Source: an uncultured Clostridium sp. (GTDB lineage Bacteria > Bacillota > Clostridia > TANB77 > CAG-508). From it: a DNA stretch of 38,457 nucleotides. The position numbers and the translations under genes are program-made. The notes under the pieces were generated by a model, which saw only the letters and a program-made list of their open reading frames with translations, was not told where the DNA came from and did no database searches. Positions 22,756-31,885 of the stretch are shown here, in pieces (the first letter of the stretch is position 1; each line of letters starts with the position of its first letter). The stretch covers positions 1 through 38,457 of the forward strand of contig USHY01000008.1 in the NCBI GenBank assembly GCA_900554635.1. Direction: 5' to 3'.

Positions 22756-25074
22756 TTACTTAATATCTTTATATTTTCTAAATCCTATATAAGATGTTCC
22801 ACATATTGCTGAAATTGCTAGTGTTATTAATGCTACTTTCATTATTCCACCTGTATTTGGTAGTTTTACATTTGATGTGTTTGATTTTTCTGCTACTCCA
22901 CAATTTTTACATTTACCATTTACAAATACATGTGATGCAGTGGTTTCTACAAGCACTTTTCCACAATCTTTGCACACTTGCCAATGATAATTGCTATCTG
23001 CTTTCCATTCCCTATTTGTATGCTTGCATGGTGTTGTTACATTTTCATTTTTTCCACATGAACATGTTCCATTTTCATATTTATGTGTTTCCTTTTCTAG
23101 TATTGCTCCACAATTTTTACATTCTTTCCAATGATATGTTTCATCTTCTTTTACTGCAATTGAACTATGTTTACAAGCATATTCACAAACTATGCATACT
23201 CCATTTACGAATGTATGGTATTCTATGTTTCGTTTTTCTTGACATTTAGTACATAATTCCCAATGTTGTTTTTCTGTTGCACCTGTTTTATCAATTTTCC
23301 AGTTATGTGCACATGTTGTACTTCCTTCTTGTCTTCCACATGAACATATTCCATTTTCATATTTATGTGTTTCTTTTTCTATTTGCTCACCACAATTATT
23401 ACATTCCTTCCAATGATATGTTTCATCTTTTTTTACTGTTGTTGAACCATGTGTACAAACATACCCACAAACTGTGCATACTCCATTTACAAATGTGTGA
23501 TTGACAATATTTCTTTTTTCTTGACATTTTATACATTTTTCCCAGTGTTGTGTTTCTGATGCTCCTGCTTTATCTATTTGCCAGTCATGCTCACATGTTG
23601 TACTTTGTTTTACTGCATTACATTTTGTACATACATTTGTTGAATCATAATTATGTTCTTCTATTTTTTCCTCTTGGCATCTACTACATATTCCTTTATG
23701 CGTTCCATCTCTATTGTCTGTCCAGTTTTCAAAATCATGTCCTAGTTCTGAACCTTCTGTTGCTTGACATCTGCTACATGTTTTTGGTTTTATACATGTT
23801 GCTGCTTGCCAATCATGTCCTAATGCTGTTCCTTCTGTCGCTTGACATCTTTTACATGTTTTTGCTTTTGTACATGTTGCTATTTCCCAGTCATGTCCTA
23901 ATGCTGTTCCTCTCATTTCTTGGCATCTACTACATGTTTCTGGTTCTGTACATGTTGCTGCTTGCCAATCATGTCCTAACGCTGTTCCTTCTGTTGCTTG
24001 ACATCTGCCACATGTTTTTGGTTTTGTGCATGTTGCTGCTTGCCAATCATGTCCTAATGCTGTTCCTTCTGTCGCTTGACATCTTTTACATGTTTTTGCT
24101 TTTGTACATGTTGCTATTTCCCAGTCATGTCCTAATGCTGTTCCTCTCATTTCTTGGCATCTACTACATGTTTCTGGTTCTGTACATGTTGCTGCTTGCC
24201 AATTATGCCCTAGTGTCTGTCCATCTGATATTCCACATATTGCACATATTCTATTCGCTGTGCATGAATTTCCTGTCCAAGAAGCTATATGTGATTCCTT
24301 GACTTGAGTACAACCTGCTGTATCGCACATTAAATAATGTTTTCCATCTGCATTTATAACCCATTTGTTTGTAAATGTATGAGTATGTGTACTTCCACCA
24401 CTTGTTCCCACTGTAAGTCCACAAATATCGCATTTTCCATCATTATTTGCATCTACTGGAGTATGTTCATTGTCCCAATCTCTAATTGTACAATTTGATA
24501 CGCTACAGTATCTTTCGTGTTTATTTGATATTGTATTTTCTGTCCAACTTCCCCATACAGCACTATGGCTTTTACTTGTGCTACTACATGTGCTATCATC
24601 ACAACATAGATAATGATCGCCATCTGTCTTTGTTACCCAGTTATTTGTAAATGAATGTGTGTGTGTACTTCCACCACTTGTTCCCATTGTAAAGCCACAA
24701 GTATCACATTTTCCATCATTGTTAGTATCTACAGGTGCATGGTCTTCTTTAATTGTACAGCTTGATACAGTACAGTTTCTTTCGTGTCTATTTGATATTG
24801 TATTCTCTGCCCAACTTCCCCATGAAGCTGCATGTGAATTAGATTCAGTTGCACCACATTTTGTACAATCTCTTGCGTGCAATTTATTTGAACCTACATA
24901 CCAATTACCAAATGTATGCTGACAACTATTTAGTTCTGCATTTATATCATCTCCTGTGTTTGCAAAAGCTTTTATATTTAATACAGAAGCTACAATTACT
25001 GTAAAAGAAATCAATATTAACGCTATAGTTGTAATTGTAAGGATTTGCTTTCTTTTTAATTCTTTTAAATTCAT
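22756..25074 (-). CDS. Large Cys-rich repeat surface protein with LPNTG sortase signal
   Basis: The 772-residue protein has a signal peptide (residues ~8-33), a long extracellular region dominated by CxxC repeats, and a C-terminal sortase signal LPNTGG followed by a hydrophobic span and KYKDIK. Repeats include two ~90-residue N-terminal copies (GSWAENTISNRHERNC / GSWTENTISNKHERYC with D-x-N-N-D-G-K-C-D calcium-like loops), six 26-residue GHDW...TCxRCQ units in the middle, and C-terminal HW-x-x-C-x-x-C pairs. Paired cysteines suggest metal-binding ribbons or disulfides. The start was set at ATG 25074 after AGGGGGAG; an earlier ATG at 25089 precedes that Shine-Dalgarno. Function unknown; a surface adhesin-like role is inferred. 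Confidence 0.8.
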   Translation of the reverse strand: MNLKELKRKQILTITTIALILISFTVIVASVLNIKAFANTGDDINAELNSCQHTFGNWYVGSNKLHARDCTKCGATESNSHAASWGSWAENTISNRHERNCTVSSCTIKEDHAPVDTNNDGKCDTCGFTMGTSGGSTHTHSFTNNWVTKTDGDHYLCCDDSTCSSTSKSHSAVWGSWTENTISNKHERYCSVSNCTIRDWDNEHTPVDANNDGKCDICGLTVGTSGGSTHTHTFTNKWVINADGKHYLMCDTAGCTQVKESHIASWTGNSCTANRICAICGISDGQTLGHNWQAATCTEPETCSRCQEMRGTALGHDWEIATCTKAKTCKRCQATEGTALGHDWQAATCTKPKTCGRCQATEGTALGHDWQAATCTEPETCSRCQEMRGTALGHDWEIATCTKAKTCKRCQATEGTALGHDWQAATCIKPKTCSRCQATEGSELGHDFENWTDNRDGTHKGICSRCQEEKIEEHNYDSTNVCTKCNAVKQSTTCEHDWQIDKAGASETQHWEKCIKCQEKRNIVNHTFVNGVCTVCGYVCTHGSTTVKKDETYHWKECNNCGEQIEKETHKYENGICSCGRQEGSTTCAHNWKIDKTGATEKQHWELCTKCQEKRNIEYHTFVNGVCIVCEYACKHSSIAVKEDETYHWKECKNCGAILEKETHKYENGTCSCGKNENVTTPCKHTNREWKADSNYHWQVCKDCGKVLVETTASHVFVNGKCKNCGVAEKSNTSNVKLPNTGGIMKVALITLAISAICGTSYIGFRKYKDIK
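23743..24210 (-). repeat. In-frame 78-bp tandem repeats grouped into a 234-bp higher-order repeat
   Basis: Six 26-codon units (GHDW[QE]x-ATC-x-K/E-x-x-TC-x-RCQ...G-x-x-L). Units 1-3 and 4-6 are nearly identical at DNA level with a 234-bp offset (for example, the same sequence at 23837 and 24071). This indicates a recent block duplication and likely copy-number variation between strains. Confidence 0.85.
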
Positions 25075-25249
25075 AATTCTCCCCCTCATCTTATTTTTTC
25101 ATGGTTTATTTAACACTATCTTTTATTCTAATTAAATGTTAACCTTTATTTTGATAAAAGTCAACATTTTTTTTTAATATTTTTAAAACTTAATATTCTT
25201 GTAATACTTTTGTAACATTTTTGTAACATTTTATTTTTTTCTGTTCTCC

Positions 25250-25278
25250 TTGCATTTTTCTATTTGTTTTGTTATAAT
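25250..25278 (+). promoter_or_regulatory. Sigma-A promoter of lemA
   Basis: TTGCAT (25250-25255), 17-nt spacer, TATAAT (25273-25278). Start site near 25285, shortly before the AGGAGG at ~25304-25309. Confidence 0.7.
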
Positions 25279-25316
25279 TTGTGTGTACTAAAATATAATT
25301 GATAGGAGGTTTTTAT

Positions 25317-25874
25317 ATGGTTTGGATTGTTTTAATTATTATTGTGCTACTAGTATTGTATGTTATATCAATTTATAACTCTTTAGTAGGTTTGAGACAA
25401 AAGGTTAAGAATGGCTGGAGCCAAATTGATGTACAGTTACAAAGAAGATTTGATTTGATCCCTAATTTGGTTGAAACAGTTAAGGGGTATATGTCTCATG
25501 AATCAGATGTATTAACTAAAGTTGCTGAACTTAGAACTTCTTGGGCTAATGCTTCAACTGTTAGCGAAAAATCAAAGTTAGATGGTGAACTTTCTGGTGC
25601 CTTAAAAACTATTATGGCTGTTGCTGAGAGTTATCCAGATTTAAAAGCTAATAGCAATTTTGCACAATTACAAGAAGAATTACAAAACACTGAAAATAAA
25701 ATTGCTTTTTCAAGACAATTCTATAACGATATTGCAACAAAATATAATACAAGATTGAAAGTAGTTCCTTCTAATATTATTGCTTCTATGTTCCATTTCG
25801 AACCAGAGCAATTATTTGAAGCAGAAAGCAATGAGGCTAGAAAAAATGTAAAAGTTGATTTTGGCAACAAATAA
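25317..25874 (+). CDS. lemA: LemA family protein
   Basis: The 185-residue protein has a membrane span at residues 2-21 and a helical bundle: YNSLVGLRQKVKNGWSQIDV, then QLQRRFDLIPNLVETVKGYM, SRQFYNDIATKYN, FEPEQLF. These are the hallmarks of LemA, whose role is not well defined. The start was set at ATG 25317, which is seven bases after AGGAGG; an upstream in-frame start at 25299 lies before the Shine-Dalgarno. No HtpX or TPM-domain partner is adjacent. Bidirectional terminator follows. Confidence 0.92.
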   Translation: MVWIVLIIIVLLVLYVISIYNSLVGLRQKVKNGWSQIDVQLQRRFDLIPNLVETVKGYMSHESDVLTKVAELRTSWANASTVSEKSKLDGELSGALKTIMAVAESYPDLKANSNFAQLQEELQNTENKIAFSRQFYNDIATKYNTRLKVVPSNIIASMFHFEPEQLFEAESNEARKNVKVDFGNK

Positions 25875-25910
25875 TAAAAGAGGTAACCCCTCTTTTATTT
25901 ATTTTTTATT
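25874..25910. terminator. Bidirectional terminator between lemA and femX-like gene
   Basis: Stem ATAAAAGAGG / CCTCTTTTAT with a short loop; TTTATTTTTTATT follows on plus, and T-rich sequence on minus. Confidence 0.8.
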
Positions 25911-26932
25911 AACTTTAATTTTAAATCTCTTAGTTTATAACCGCACTTTTCAAATAAGAAATATATAATTGGATTATAAATTTTATGCATATCCATAAAC
26001 TCAACAAAATCTGCATTAAATCCTTTTTTAAATCTATATAATCCTTCATTATAATGAGTCTCATCTGTTGCACAAACTCCCCTGAAATCATAGCAATCCA
26101 TCTTTCTATTTATAGCTTGCTTTATCATTTCCCATTGTAGAAGGTATGTTGACATTAAGTTCCTGTGTTCATTTAAACTTCCTCCATATAAATACCATTC
26201 CTTATTTCCATAAAAGATATTCAAAACGCATGAAATTGGTTGTCCCTCATAATCTGCAAACACTAATTTTAGATGGTCATTATCAAAACTGTCAAAAATC
26301 TTTTCAAAGTATTCTTTTTTTCTTATATAAAATCCATCTCTTGATCCTGTTGTTTCTAATATTTGTTGAAACTGGTCTACATCTTTTCTTGTTCCTTCTC
26401 TTATGGTTACGCCTTTTCTTCCTGCTAGTCTAATATTATATCTTGTTTTAGAATGAAATGAATTAAATATTTCATCTTCGGTTTTTCCCTTTATATCCAA
26501 TCTGAAAACATATCTTGGTTGAAGAAGTGTATTTACATCTTTAATTTTGTCTTCAACTTTAAATCCTCTTTCTTTTGCCATTTTTTTAAATTCTATGTTG
26601 CTAGCTAATATATCTGGGTCCATTTTTAGCATGAAGGCATTGTATTTTTTTGCTAATTCATCGGTTTTTTTTATTAATTCTTTGAAAGATTTTTCATCAT
26701 TTACATCACATACAGGTCCTCTTGGTGAATACATTAATGTTGATTTAATATAAGGTAATTTTCTTATCAAAACACTCATTGATGCTTTTATTTTTCCTGA
26801 ATTATCTCTAACAATTATTATTTCGTTTTTCCACTCATCTTTAACATTTGCCCATTCTAAGCTTTGTGCATAATGGCCTTTTTCATGTTTTTCTAAAAAC
26901 TCTTGATATTCTTTTTTATTGAATTCTTCCAT
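25895..26932 (-). CDS. FemA/FemX-type aminoacyl-tRNA:lipid II transferase
   Basis: FemABX proteins add amino acids from aminoacyl-tRNA to the peptidoglycan stem peptide or cross-bridge. The 345-residue protein has two GNAT-like halves; visible family stretches are YAQSLEWANVK near the N-terminus, STLMYSPRGPVCD, NSFHSKTRYNIRLAGRKGV, and WYLYGGSLNEHRNLMSTYLL, QWEMIKQA. Which residue it adds (Gly, Ala, Ser or Asp) cannot be read from sequence. ATG 26932 follows GGAAGG; tatD lies immediately upstream on the same strand. Confidence 0.88.
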   Translation of the reverse strand: MEEFNKKEYQEFLEKHEKGHYAQSLEWANVKDEWKNEIIIVRDNSGKIKASMSVLIRKLPYIKSTLMYSPRGPVCDVNDEKSFKELIKKTDELAKKYNAFMLKMDPDILASNIEFKKMAKERGFKVEDKIKDVNTLLQPRYVFRLDIKGKTEDEIFNSFHSKTRYNIRLAGRKGVTIREGTRKDVDQFQQILETTGSRDGFYIRKKEYFEKIFDSFDNDHLKLVFADYEGQPISCVLNIFYGNKEWYLYGGSLNEHRNLMSTYLLQWEMIKQAINRKMDCYDFRGVCATDETHYNEGLYRFKKGFNADFVEFMDMHKIYNPIIYFLFEKCGYKLRDLKLKLIKNK

Positions 26933-26945
26933 GTTCTTACCTTCC

Positions 26946-27716
26946 TTAATCTATTTTAAAAATACTTTTTGCATTTTTAAATGTAATATTTGCTATTTCC
27001 TCTAGTGTTATTCCTCTAATACATGCAATTTTTTCAGCTATGTGTATCACATTTCTTGAATCATTTCTAGTTCCTCTTACTGGTTCTGGGCTTAGATATG
27101 GTGAATCAGTTTCTATTAGTATTTTATCTAACGGAACCAATTTTACCACATCTTCAGCATTTTTAGAGCTTTTAAAAGTAACTGGTCCAGCAAATGATAT
27201 ATAAAAGCCTAGTTTTAAGGCTTCTTTTACAAGTTCTGGATTTAGTGGGCAACAATGAAATACTCCCTTTTGTTTTGCTTCTACTTTATTTTTCAATATA
27301 TCTAATGTGTCCATCACAGCTTCTCTTGTGTGTATAACAATTGGTTTATTTAGCTTATTTGCTAATTCAATTTGCTCACAAAATATTTTTTTCTGTTCTT
27401 CTTTGTTCTCCTTATTCCAATAGTAGTCTAAGCCAATTTCTCCTATTGCAACAACCTTTTTTTCATTGGCCATATTTTCAATTTGTTTAATATAATCTAC
27501 ATTCAAATTATCAATATCATTTGGAGATACCCCAACTGTTGCATATATAAAGCTATGTTTATTAGCTATTTCTATAGCCTTTTTAGAACTTTCTAAACTA
27601 TAGCCTGCATTTACTAAAGTAGTTACTCCTAAATCATATATTTTTTGAATTATTTCTTCTCTATCATTATCAAATTTTTCATCATTATAATGTGCATGTG
27701 AATCAAAAAGTTCCAT
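26946..27716 (-). CDS. tatD: TatD family metal-dependent DNase
   Basis: Metal-dependent 3'-5' DNase-like hydrolase with a TIM-barrel fold. The 256-residue protein has the metal ligands in order: DSHAHYND (N-terminus), GEIGLDYYW (Glu), IVIHTREA (His), FHCCPLN (His) and ETDSPYLSP (Asp). It ends FKNAKSIFKID, typical for YcfH/TatD. It is 13 bp upstream of the FemX-like gene and likely in one operon with it. Confidence 0.93.
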   Translation of the reverse strand: MELFDSHAHYNDEKFDNDREEIIQKIYDLGVTTLVNAGYSLESSKKAIEIANKHSFIYATVGVSPNDIDNLNVDYIKQIENMANEKKVVAIGEIGLDYYWNKENKEEQKKIFCEQIELANKLNKPIVIHTREAVMDTLDILKNKVEAKQKGVFHCCPLNPELVKEALKLGFYISFAGPVTFKSSKNAEDVVKLVPLDKILIETDSPYLSPEPVRGTRNDSRNVIHIAEKIACIRGITLEEIANITFKNAKSIFKID

Positions 27717-27740
27717 ATTTTCCTTCTTTACTAAAAATAT

Positions 27741-27765
27741 TAGAGACGGTTTTGCTCCGTCCCTA
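27741..27765 (-). terminator. Terminator of the membrane-anchored protein at 27784
   Basis: Stem TAGGGACGG / CCGTCTCTA (one G-U) with AGCAAAA loop on minus, followed by an AT-rich stretch with TTTTT. It separates 27784-29121 from tatD. Confidence 0.75.
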
Positions 27766-27783
27766 TTTTACATCATTTTACAA

Positions 27784-29121
27784 TTACATGTCAATAATTT
27801 CACCGTTTTCATTAAAAAATTCATCTCCATCAAAAGAGTTGTCCTCATCAAAATCATCATATTCTAAAGGCTCCATGTCTTTATTGTCCTCAGGTAATGC
27901 AAACTTAGGCATCATCATTTCCATTAAACCTGATAGATAAGGGTTGTTTTGAACATTCTCATATATTTCTTTTTGGTCTTCTTCTGTTAAATCATTAACA
28001 TTAATAGCATTTGTTATGCTTCTTTTTTCTATTTTTGGATTTTCTTCAAATTCATATTTTATTTGTAGTGTAATTGTTGCTTCGCCATCTACATTTACTT
28101 TTACTTTTATTGTTCCTTCATTTTTATTTTCTTTTGTGAAATATAATTTTATTATGTTTTTAAATGTTCCTGTTTCTATGCCTTCTTTAAGGTTTACTTG
28201 CACAGCTGTTGTATTTTTGTCTTCTTTTTCAAAGTTTAATGCAAATATTGCATCATCAGCCACATTTACAAATTCTATATCTGCTCTTACTACTTCGTTT
28301 TTTAATCCTTTAGTATAAATTGATACAACTGCATAATTTTCATTTGGTTCAGTTGTGTCTAAGTCTATATCTAAATTCTCAATAGCCTTTGATATTTCAG
28401 TGTTATCAGCATATTTTCCATAAGCATTTAGAACTTGGTCTATAATTTCCTTAATTTCATTTGCTGAAAATTGTGTTGATGTTTTTAAAACATTTTTCTT
28501 ATCTCCTGTAGAACTTGGTTCAATTGAAACTTTTTCTTGTGTATATATTTTATAAGCTATTTTGTTTTTTAAAATAGTTTTTATATCTTCTAATAGTTTA
28601 CTATCAGAATTCAAATCTACATTTTCAAATATTGAAGAATAGTCAAAATCTTCTATTTCTTCAGTTGGAATTTCTATATATTTACTATATAAATTTTTTA
28701 AGTAAAAATACATTTTGTTGTCTTGAAATATTGCATCAGCATTAAGAGCATCATCACCCATTACGCTTACAGTAAAATTTTGATTTAATACTTTTTGTTC
28801 ATAGTCAACCTCAGTTGTAGCTTTAAGTTTTACTTGTGAAAGTATTGTATTTAGCATTGTCACATCATTATTCATTGAACTTGCAGTTGCAGAAAGTTCA
28901 AAATTTATCTTTTCTGTTTTACTACCCTTTCTTTCTTTTAACTCCTCGATTTCATCAATAACTCTGCTAAAAATCTTTTCAGGTTTGCTATTTAATTTAC
29001 TCCACGCAAATACTCCTATTATCCCTAAAATAATTATACACACTACAATTATTAATATTTTAAGAATTTTCCCTTTCTTTGGCTTCTTTTCAAAATCTTT
29101 CTCTTCAATTCTTTCTTCCAT
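27784..29121 (-). CDS. Single-pass membrane protein with large extracellular domain, function unknown
   Basis: The 445-residue protein has a charged cytosolic N-terminus, one membrane span (residues ~21-42) and an extracellular domain rich in beta-strands (SVMGDDALNADAIFQDNKMY ... KIYTQEKVSIEP ... TTLQIKYEF-like). It ends in an acidic tail (DFDEDNSFDGDEFF). The organisation resembles clostridial cell-surface proteins that keep a lipoprotein-like domain on a membrane stalk. No enzymatic motif is recognised. Upstream lies the Cys-repeat prepilin gene, on the same strand. Confidence 0.65.
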   Translation of the reverse strand: MEERIEEKDFEKKPKKGKILKILIIVVCIIILGIIGVFAWSKLNSKPEKIFSRVIDEIEELKERKGSKTEKINFELSATASSMNNDVTMLNTILSQVKLKATTEVDYEQKVLNQNFTVSVMGDDALNADAIFQDNKMYFYLKNLYSKYIEIPTEEIEDFDYSSIFENVDLNSDSKLLEDIKTILKNKIAYKIYTQEKVSIEPSSTGDKKNVLKTSTQFSANEIKEIIDQVLNAYGKYADNTEISKAIENLDIDLDTTEPNENYAVVSIYTKGLKNEVVRADIEFVNVADDAIFALNFEKEDKNTTAVQVNLKEGIETGTFKNIIKLYFTKENKNEGTIKVKVNVDGEATITLQIKYEFEENPKIEKRSITNAINVNDLTEEDQKEIYENVQNNPYLSGLMEMMMPKFALPEDNKDMEPLEYDDFDEDNSFDGDEFFNENGEIIDM

Positions 29122-29180
29122 TACATCTCCCCCTTGGCATGTATAATACCATATATGTTTATTTAAGTCAATAGTTATTT

Positions 29181-30245
29181 TTACATTACACTACCGCCAC
29201 TGTCTGTCTTTGTTCTGCCATATTTTCTATTTTCCACTATCTCGCTTTCTGCAGTAACCTCGGTTAATCCTATTGGGTCACTTACATAATAATCACCTGA
29301 TTTGAAGAATACTCTTTTTACATTCTTATATGTTGTAATTGCAAATCCTGCTGTATTATATTCTGAGTTTACCCAGTCCTTCCATTTCATTCCTTGTTCT
29401 GCTGTATATTGTACACCGCTTATTGTAAATGAAATATATACTGATAATTTTGGTATTATTTCTGTTTTTGTTTCACCACATTTTGTACATGTTGATGATT
29501 TTAATCCTGTTGATGTTGTAGTTGGCTTTTCAACTATAGTCCATTCTGAGAAAGAATGTCCCGTTGCAGCAATTGCTTCTGTTACAGTATTTCCACACTG
29601 TGTACAACTTCTTTTTCTTGTTCCTGATGTAGTACATGTTGCTTGTGTTATTACTTCCCATGATCCATATGTATGAGAAGTTACTGGAATTATTTGTGTT
29701 TCAACATTTCCACATCTAGTACAACTTCTTTGTTTTTCTCCTGTTGTTGTACAAGTTGCTGCAGTTACTATTATCCAGTCTCCATATGTATGCTCAACAC
29801 ATGGTTTGTTTTCGGCTTTCTTTGTATAATATTTCATATTATCTAAAACTACTCCTTTTAGATAATATACCTTTAGACTTTGCTCATTTACTATATAAGC
29901 ATCATCCGCATCGGCTCCTCCACCATAATTTAGTGTTACATTATATAATTGACTTACATCTACTTTATAATAATTATCATTGTCTTTTGAATTTGCCTGT
30001 ATTCCTAAAAATGATTTTGCACTAATTGCACTTCCAACAGTTGGTATAGTACCTTTGTCATTATAAAATAGCTTTATTTTATTTTCTAAGAGTTCTATAT
30101 CTGCACACATATAATTATAATTTCTCACATCTGTGCCAATATTAGCATATCTTACAGTTACTCCTACCAAAATAGAAATAATAATAATTGTTATTATTAA
30201 GGCTATTAATGTTATTCCTCTTTGCTTTTTTATATAATTTTTCAT
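29181..30245 (-). CDS. Prepilin-like protein with Cys-rich repeats
   Basis: The 354-residue protein starts at ATG 30245 (GAGGTG six bases upstream; a longer upstream frame precedes this Shine-Dalgarno). The N-terminus MKNYIKKQRGITLIALIITI is a class III/IV prepilin signal with G|I cleavage. After a pilin-like domain (~residues 30-135), three repeats of ~42 residues follow: HTYGDWIIVTAATCTTTGEK, QRSCTRCGNVETQIIPVTSH, then similar copies with CTQCGN and CTKCGE. The repeats resemble the CxxC repeats in the LPNTG protein at 22756-25074, suggesting a shared surface function. The C-terminal ~80 residues (FTISGVQYTAEQGMKWKDWV) are another small domain. Confidence 0.75.
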   Translation of the reverse strand: MKNYIKKQRGITLIALIITIIIISILVGVTVRYANIGTDVRNYNYMCADIELLENKIKLFYNDKGTIPTVGSAISAKSFLGIQANSKDNDNYYKVDVSQLYNVTLNYGGGADADDAYIVNEQSLKVYYLKGVVLDNMKYYTKKAENKPCVEHTYGDWIIVTAATCTTTGEKQRSCTRCGNVETQIIPVTSHTYGSWEVITQATCTTSGTRKRSCTQCGNTVTEAIAATGHSFSEWTIVEKPTTTSTGLKSSTCTKCGETKTEIIPKLSVYISFTISGVQYTAEQGMKWKDWVNSEYNTAGFAITTYKNVKRVFFKSGDYYVSDPIGLTEVTAESEIVENRKYGRTKTDSGGSVM

Positions 30246-30301
30246 TCGTTTCACCTCATTTATTACATCTATATTAATTTTCACACTTAAATAAAAAAAA
30301 G

Positions 30302-30919
30302 TCAAGTCTTTTTTTGTTTTTCCAAAATTTTATTTATTTTTCTTTTTAATATGTACCTTTTGTTTTCTTTTATTACTATTGTCCATAGATATATTATTAT
30401 TAAGAATAAGCCAAAATTTTTATATACAAGTATCAATATGCTTGAAATTGTTGTAAATAATATCATTAGTACATTTGATGTTTTATTAACTATTTCATCT
30501 GCTATTTTTTTCTGTGATGTTTCTCTTATTGCTGATTTTAGTATTCTTCCCCCATCTAGTGGATATATTGGTATAAGGTTAAATATAGCTAGTAATATGT
30601 TTGCATTTATTATTATTTGCTGTGTTTTTATTTTAATGAAGTAAAATATTATTGCAATCAGTAAATTGATAGCTGGACCTGCTATAGCTATTTTTATTTT
30701 ATTTTTATCAGTATTTTCAAAACTCTCAAACACTATTTCTATTCCAAATGGTTGTATTTTTAAAGCTTTTGGTTTTAGTTTTAGTAGCACTCCCACACTC
30801 ATGTGAGCTAGTTCGTGTATTAATGCAAACAGCATTAAGAAAGCATATAGTTTTATTTGTTTAGTAAAGCAAAAAAATATTATAGCTGCAAATAATTGTA
30901 TATTTATTTTTATTTGCAA
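30302..30919 (-). CDS. spoIVFB: SpoIVFB-like intramembrane metalloprotease
   Basis: In sporulating bacilli SpoIVFB cleaves pro-sigma-K in the mother cell. The 205-residue membrane protein has HELAH (FALIHELAHMSVGVLLKL) at residues ~34-38 and LDGG in IPIYPLDGGRILKSAI; here LDGG is encoded by GAT GGG GGA, with no CGG. Size and topology match SpoIVFB and its placement right after a SpoIVFA-like M23 gene supports it. The start appears to be TTG 30919, eight bases after GGAG. Strictly, SpoIVFB substrates in clostridia differ, so the target is inferred. Confidence 0.82.
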   Translation of the reverse strand: MQIKINIQLFAAIIFFCFTKQIKLYAFLMLFALIHELAHMSVGVLLKLKPKALKIQPFGIEIVFESFENTDKNKIKIAIAGPAINLLIAIIFYFIKIKTQQIIINANILLAIFNLIPIYPLDGGRILKSAIRETSQKKIADEIVNKTSNVLMILFTTISSILILVYKNFGLFLIIIYLWTIVIKENKRYILKRKINKILEKQKKT

Positions 30920-30931
30920 AATCTCATCTCC

Positions 30932-31810
30932 TTAGAATTCCAAAATTAAATCTGGGTCAACATATTCATTGTTTCTTCTTATTTCAAAATGTAAATGTGG
31001 TCCTGTTACATTGCCTGTTGCTCCAACTTCAGCTATTTCTTGTCCTTGTGTGATGTAATCTCCTTCTTTTACATATATTTTACTGCAGTGTGCATATAGT
31101 GTTGAGACATCTCCGTTTGTGATTTTTACATGGTTTCCATAGCTTCCTTCTCCTGATACAAGTTCCACGGTTCCTTCCATTGCTGAAATTACTACTGTGC
31201 CTACAACTCGTGCTATATCAATTCCAGTATGATATTTTGGTACTGTTGGTACTTCCGGATTTCTTGGCCCGAATCTTGATGTTATCTCTCCTTCTAGTGG
31301 TTTTATTAGTGAATAATTTTTCTTTATATATCGTGCATCTATTTCCATTTGTGTAAGCCCTTCTGTATTTTCCTCTTCTTGTGTTTCTTCTGATTTTTCT
31401 TCTTTTTGAGCAACTTCATTTGATTCCCCATCACTATCTGTTGCTGATAATGTTTCTTGAGGTAGTTGCTCTTCTTCTTTGTTTTCTACATTCTCATCTT
31501 GATTTTCTTTTTTATAGATTCCCTTAAAATTTTCATATAGTTCCTGAACATTTATATCATATTCCAGAGTATCTGTGATTTTATTCATCACTTCCTGTGG
31601 AATTAAATTTGGAACGTTTTTTGCCATATAAAAGCATATGTAAATTAGCAAACATATTATGAACTGTTTTACAAGTTTTTTTGTAAGATTATTTGGCTTT
31701 TGAGCCTCAACTTGTACTGTTGCACTTTTTCTTGTTTCGTTCATTTTTCGTCTTGCATATATTTCTTCTGCTCTTCTTATTCTTTCATCTTGACTTAATA
31801 CTCTTTCCAT
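30932..31810 (-). CDS. spoIVFA: SpoIVFA-like membrane protein with M23 (LytM) endopeptidase domain
   Basis: In Bacillus SpoIVFA holds SpoIVFB and its inhibitor BofA in the outer forespore membrane and has a LytM-like domain. This 292-residue protein has a cytosolic N-terminus, one membrane span (~45-62), a Glu-rich linker (~100-150) and a C-terminal M23 domain. The M23 zinc ligands are intact (YHTGID, YAHCSKI, GPHLHFE), so it may be an active peptidase. It directly precedes the SpoIVFB-like gene. An 18-bp perfect hairpin in front of its start codon contains the Shine-Dalgarno. Confidence 0.8.
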   Translation of the reverse strand: MERVLSQDERIRRAEEIYARRKMNETRKSATVQVEAQKPNNLTKKLVKQFIICLLIYICFYMAKNVPNLIPQEVMNKITDTLEYDINVQELYENFKGIYKKENQDENVENKEEEQLPQETLSATDSDGESNEVAQKEEKSEETQEEENTEGLTQMEIDARYIKKNYSLIKPLEGEITSRFGPRNPEVPTVPKYHTGIDIARVVGTVVISAMEGTVELVSGEGSYGNHVKITNGDVSTLYAHCSKIYVKEGDYITQGQEIAEVGATGNVTGPHLHFEIRRNNEYVDPDLILEF

Positions 31811-31817
31811 AAAAACA

Positions 31818-31867
31818 CCTCTTAAAATTAGAATACATTTTTTACAATATATTCTAATTTTAAGAGG
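31818..31867 (-). promoter_or_regulatory. 18-bp perfect hairpin sequestering the spoIVFA Shine-Dalgarno
   Basis: Arms 31850-31867 and 31818-31835 (CCTCTTAAAATTAGAATA and its exact complement) with a 14-nt loop. The 3' arm ends in AGAGG, the Shine-Dalgarno of spoIVFA, and is followed by TGTTTTTATG. It looks both like a terminator of the upstream genes and like a translation-blocking structure. Confidence 0.75.
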
Positions 31868-31885
31868 TTTAGAACTTATCCTATT

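Noticed and set aside
23743..24210. CRISPR-like array
   Set aside because: The 78-bp units are contiguous, in frame within a coding sequence, and have no unique spacers.
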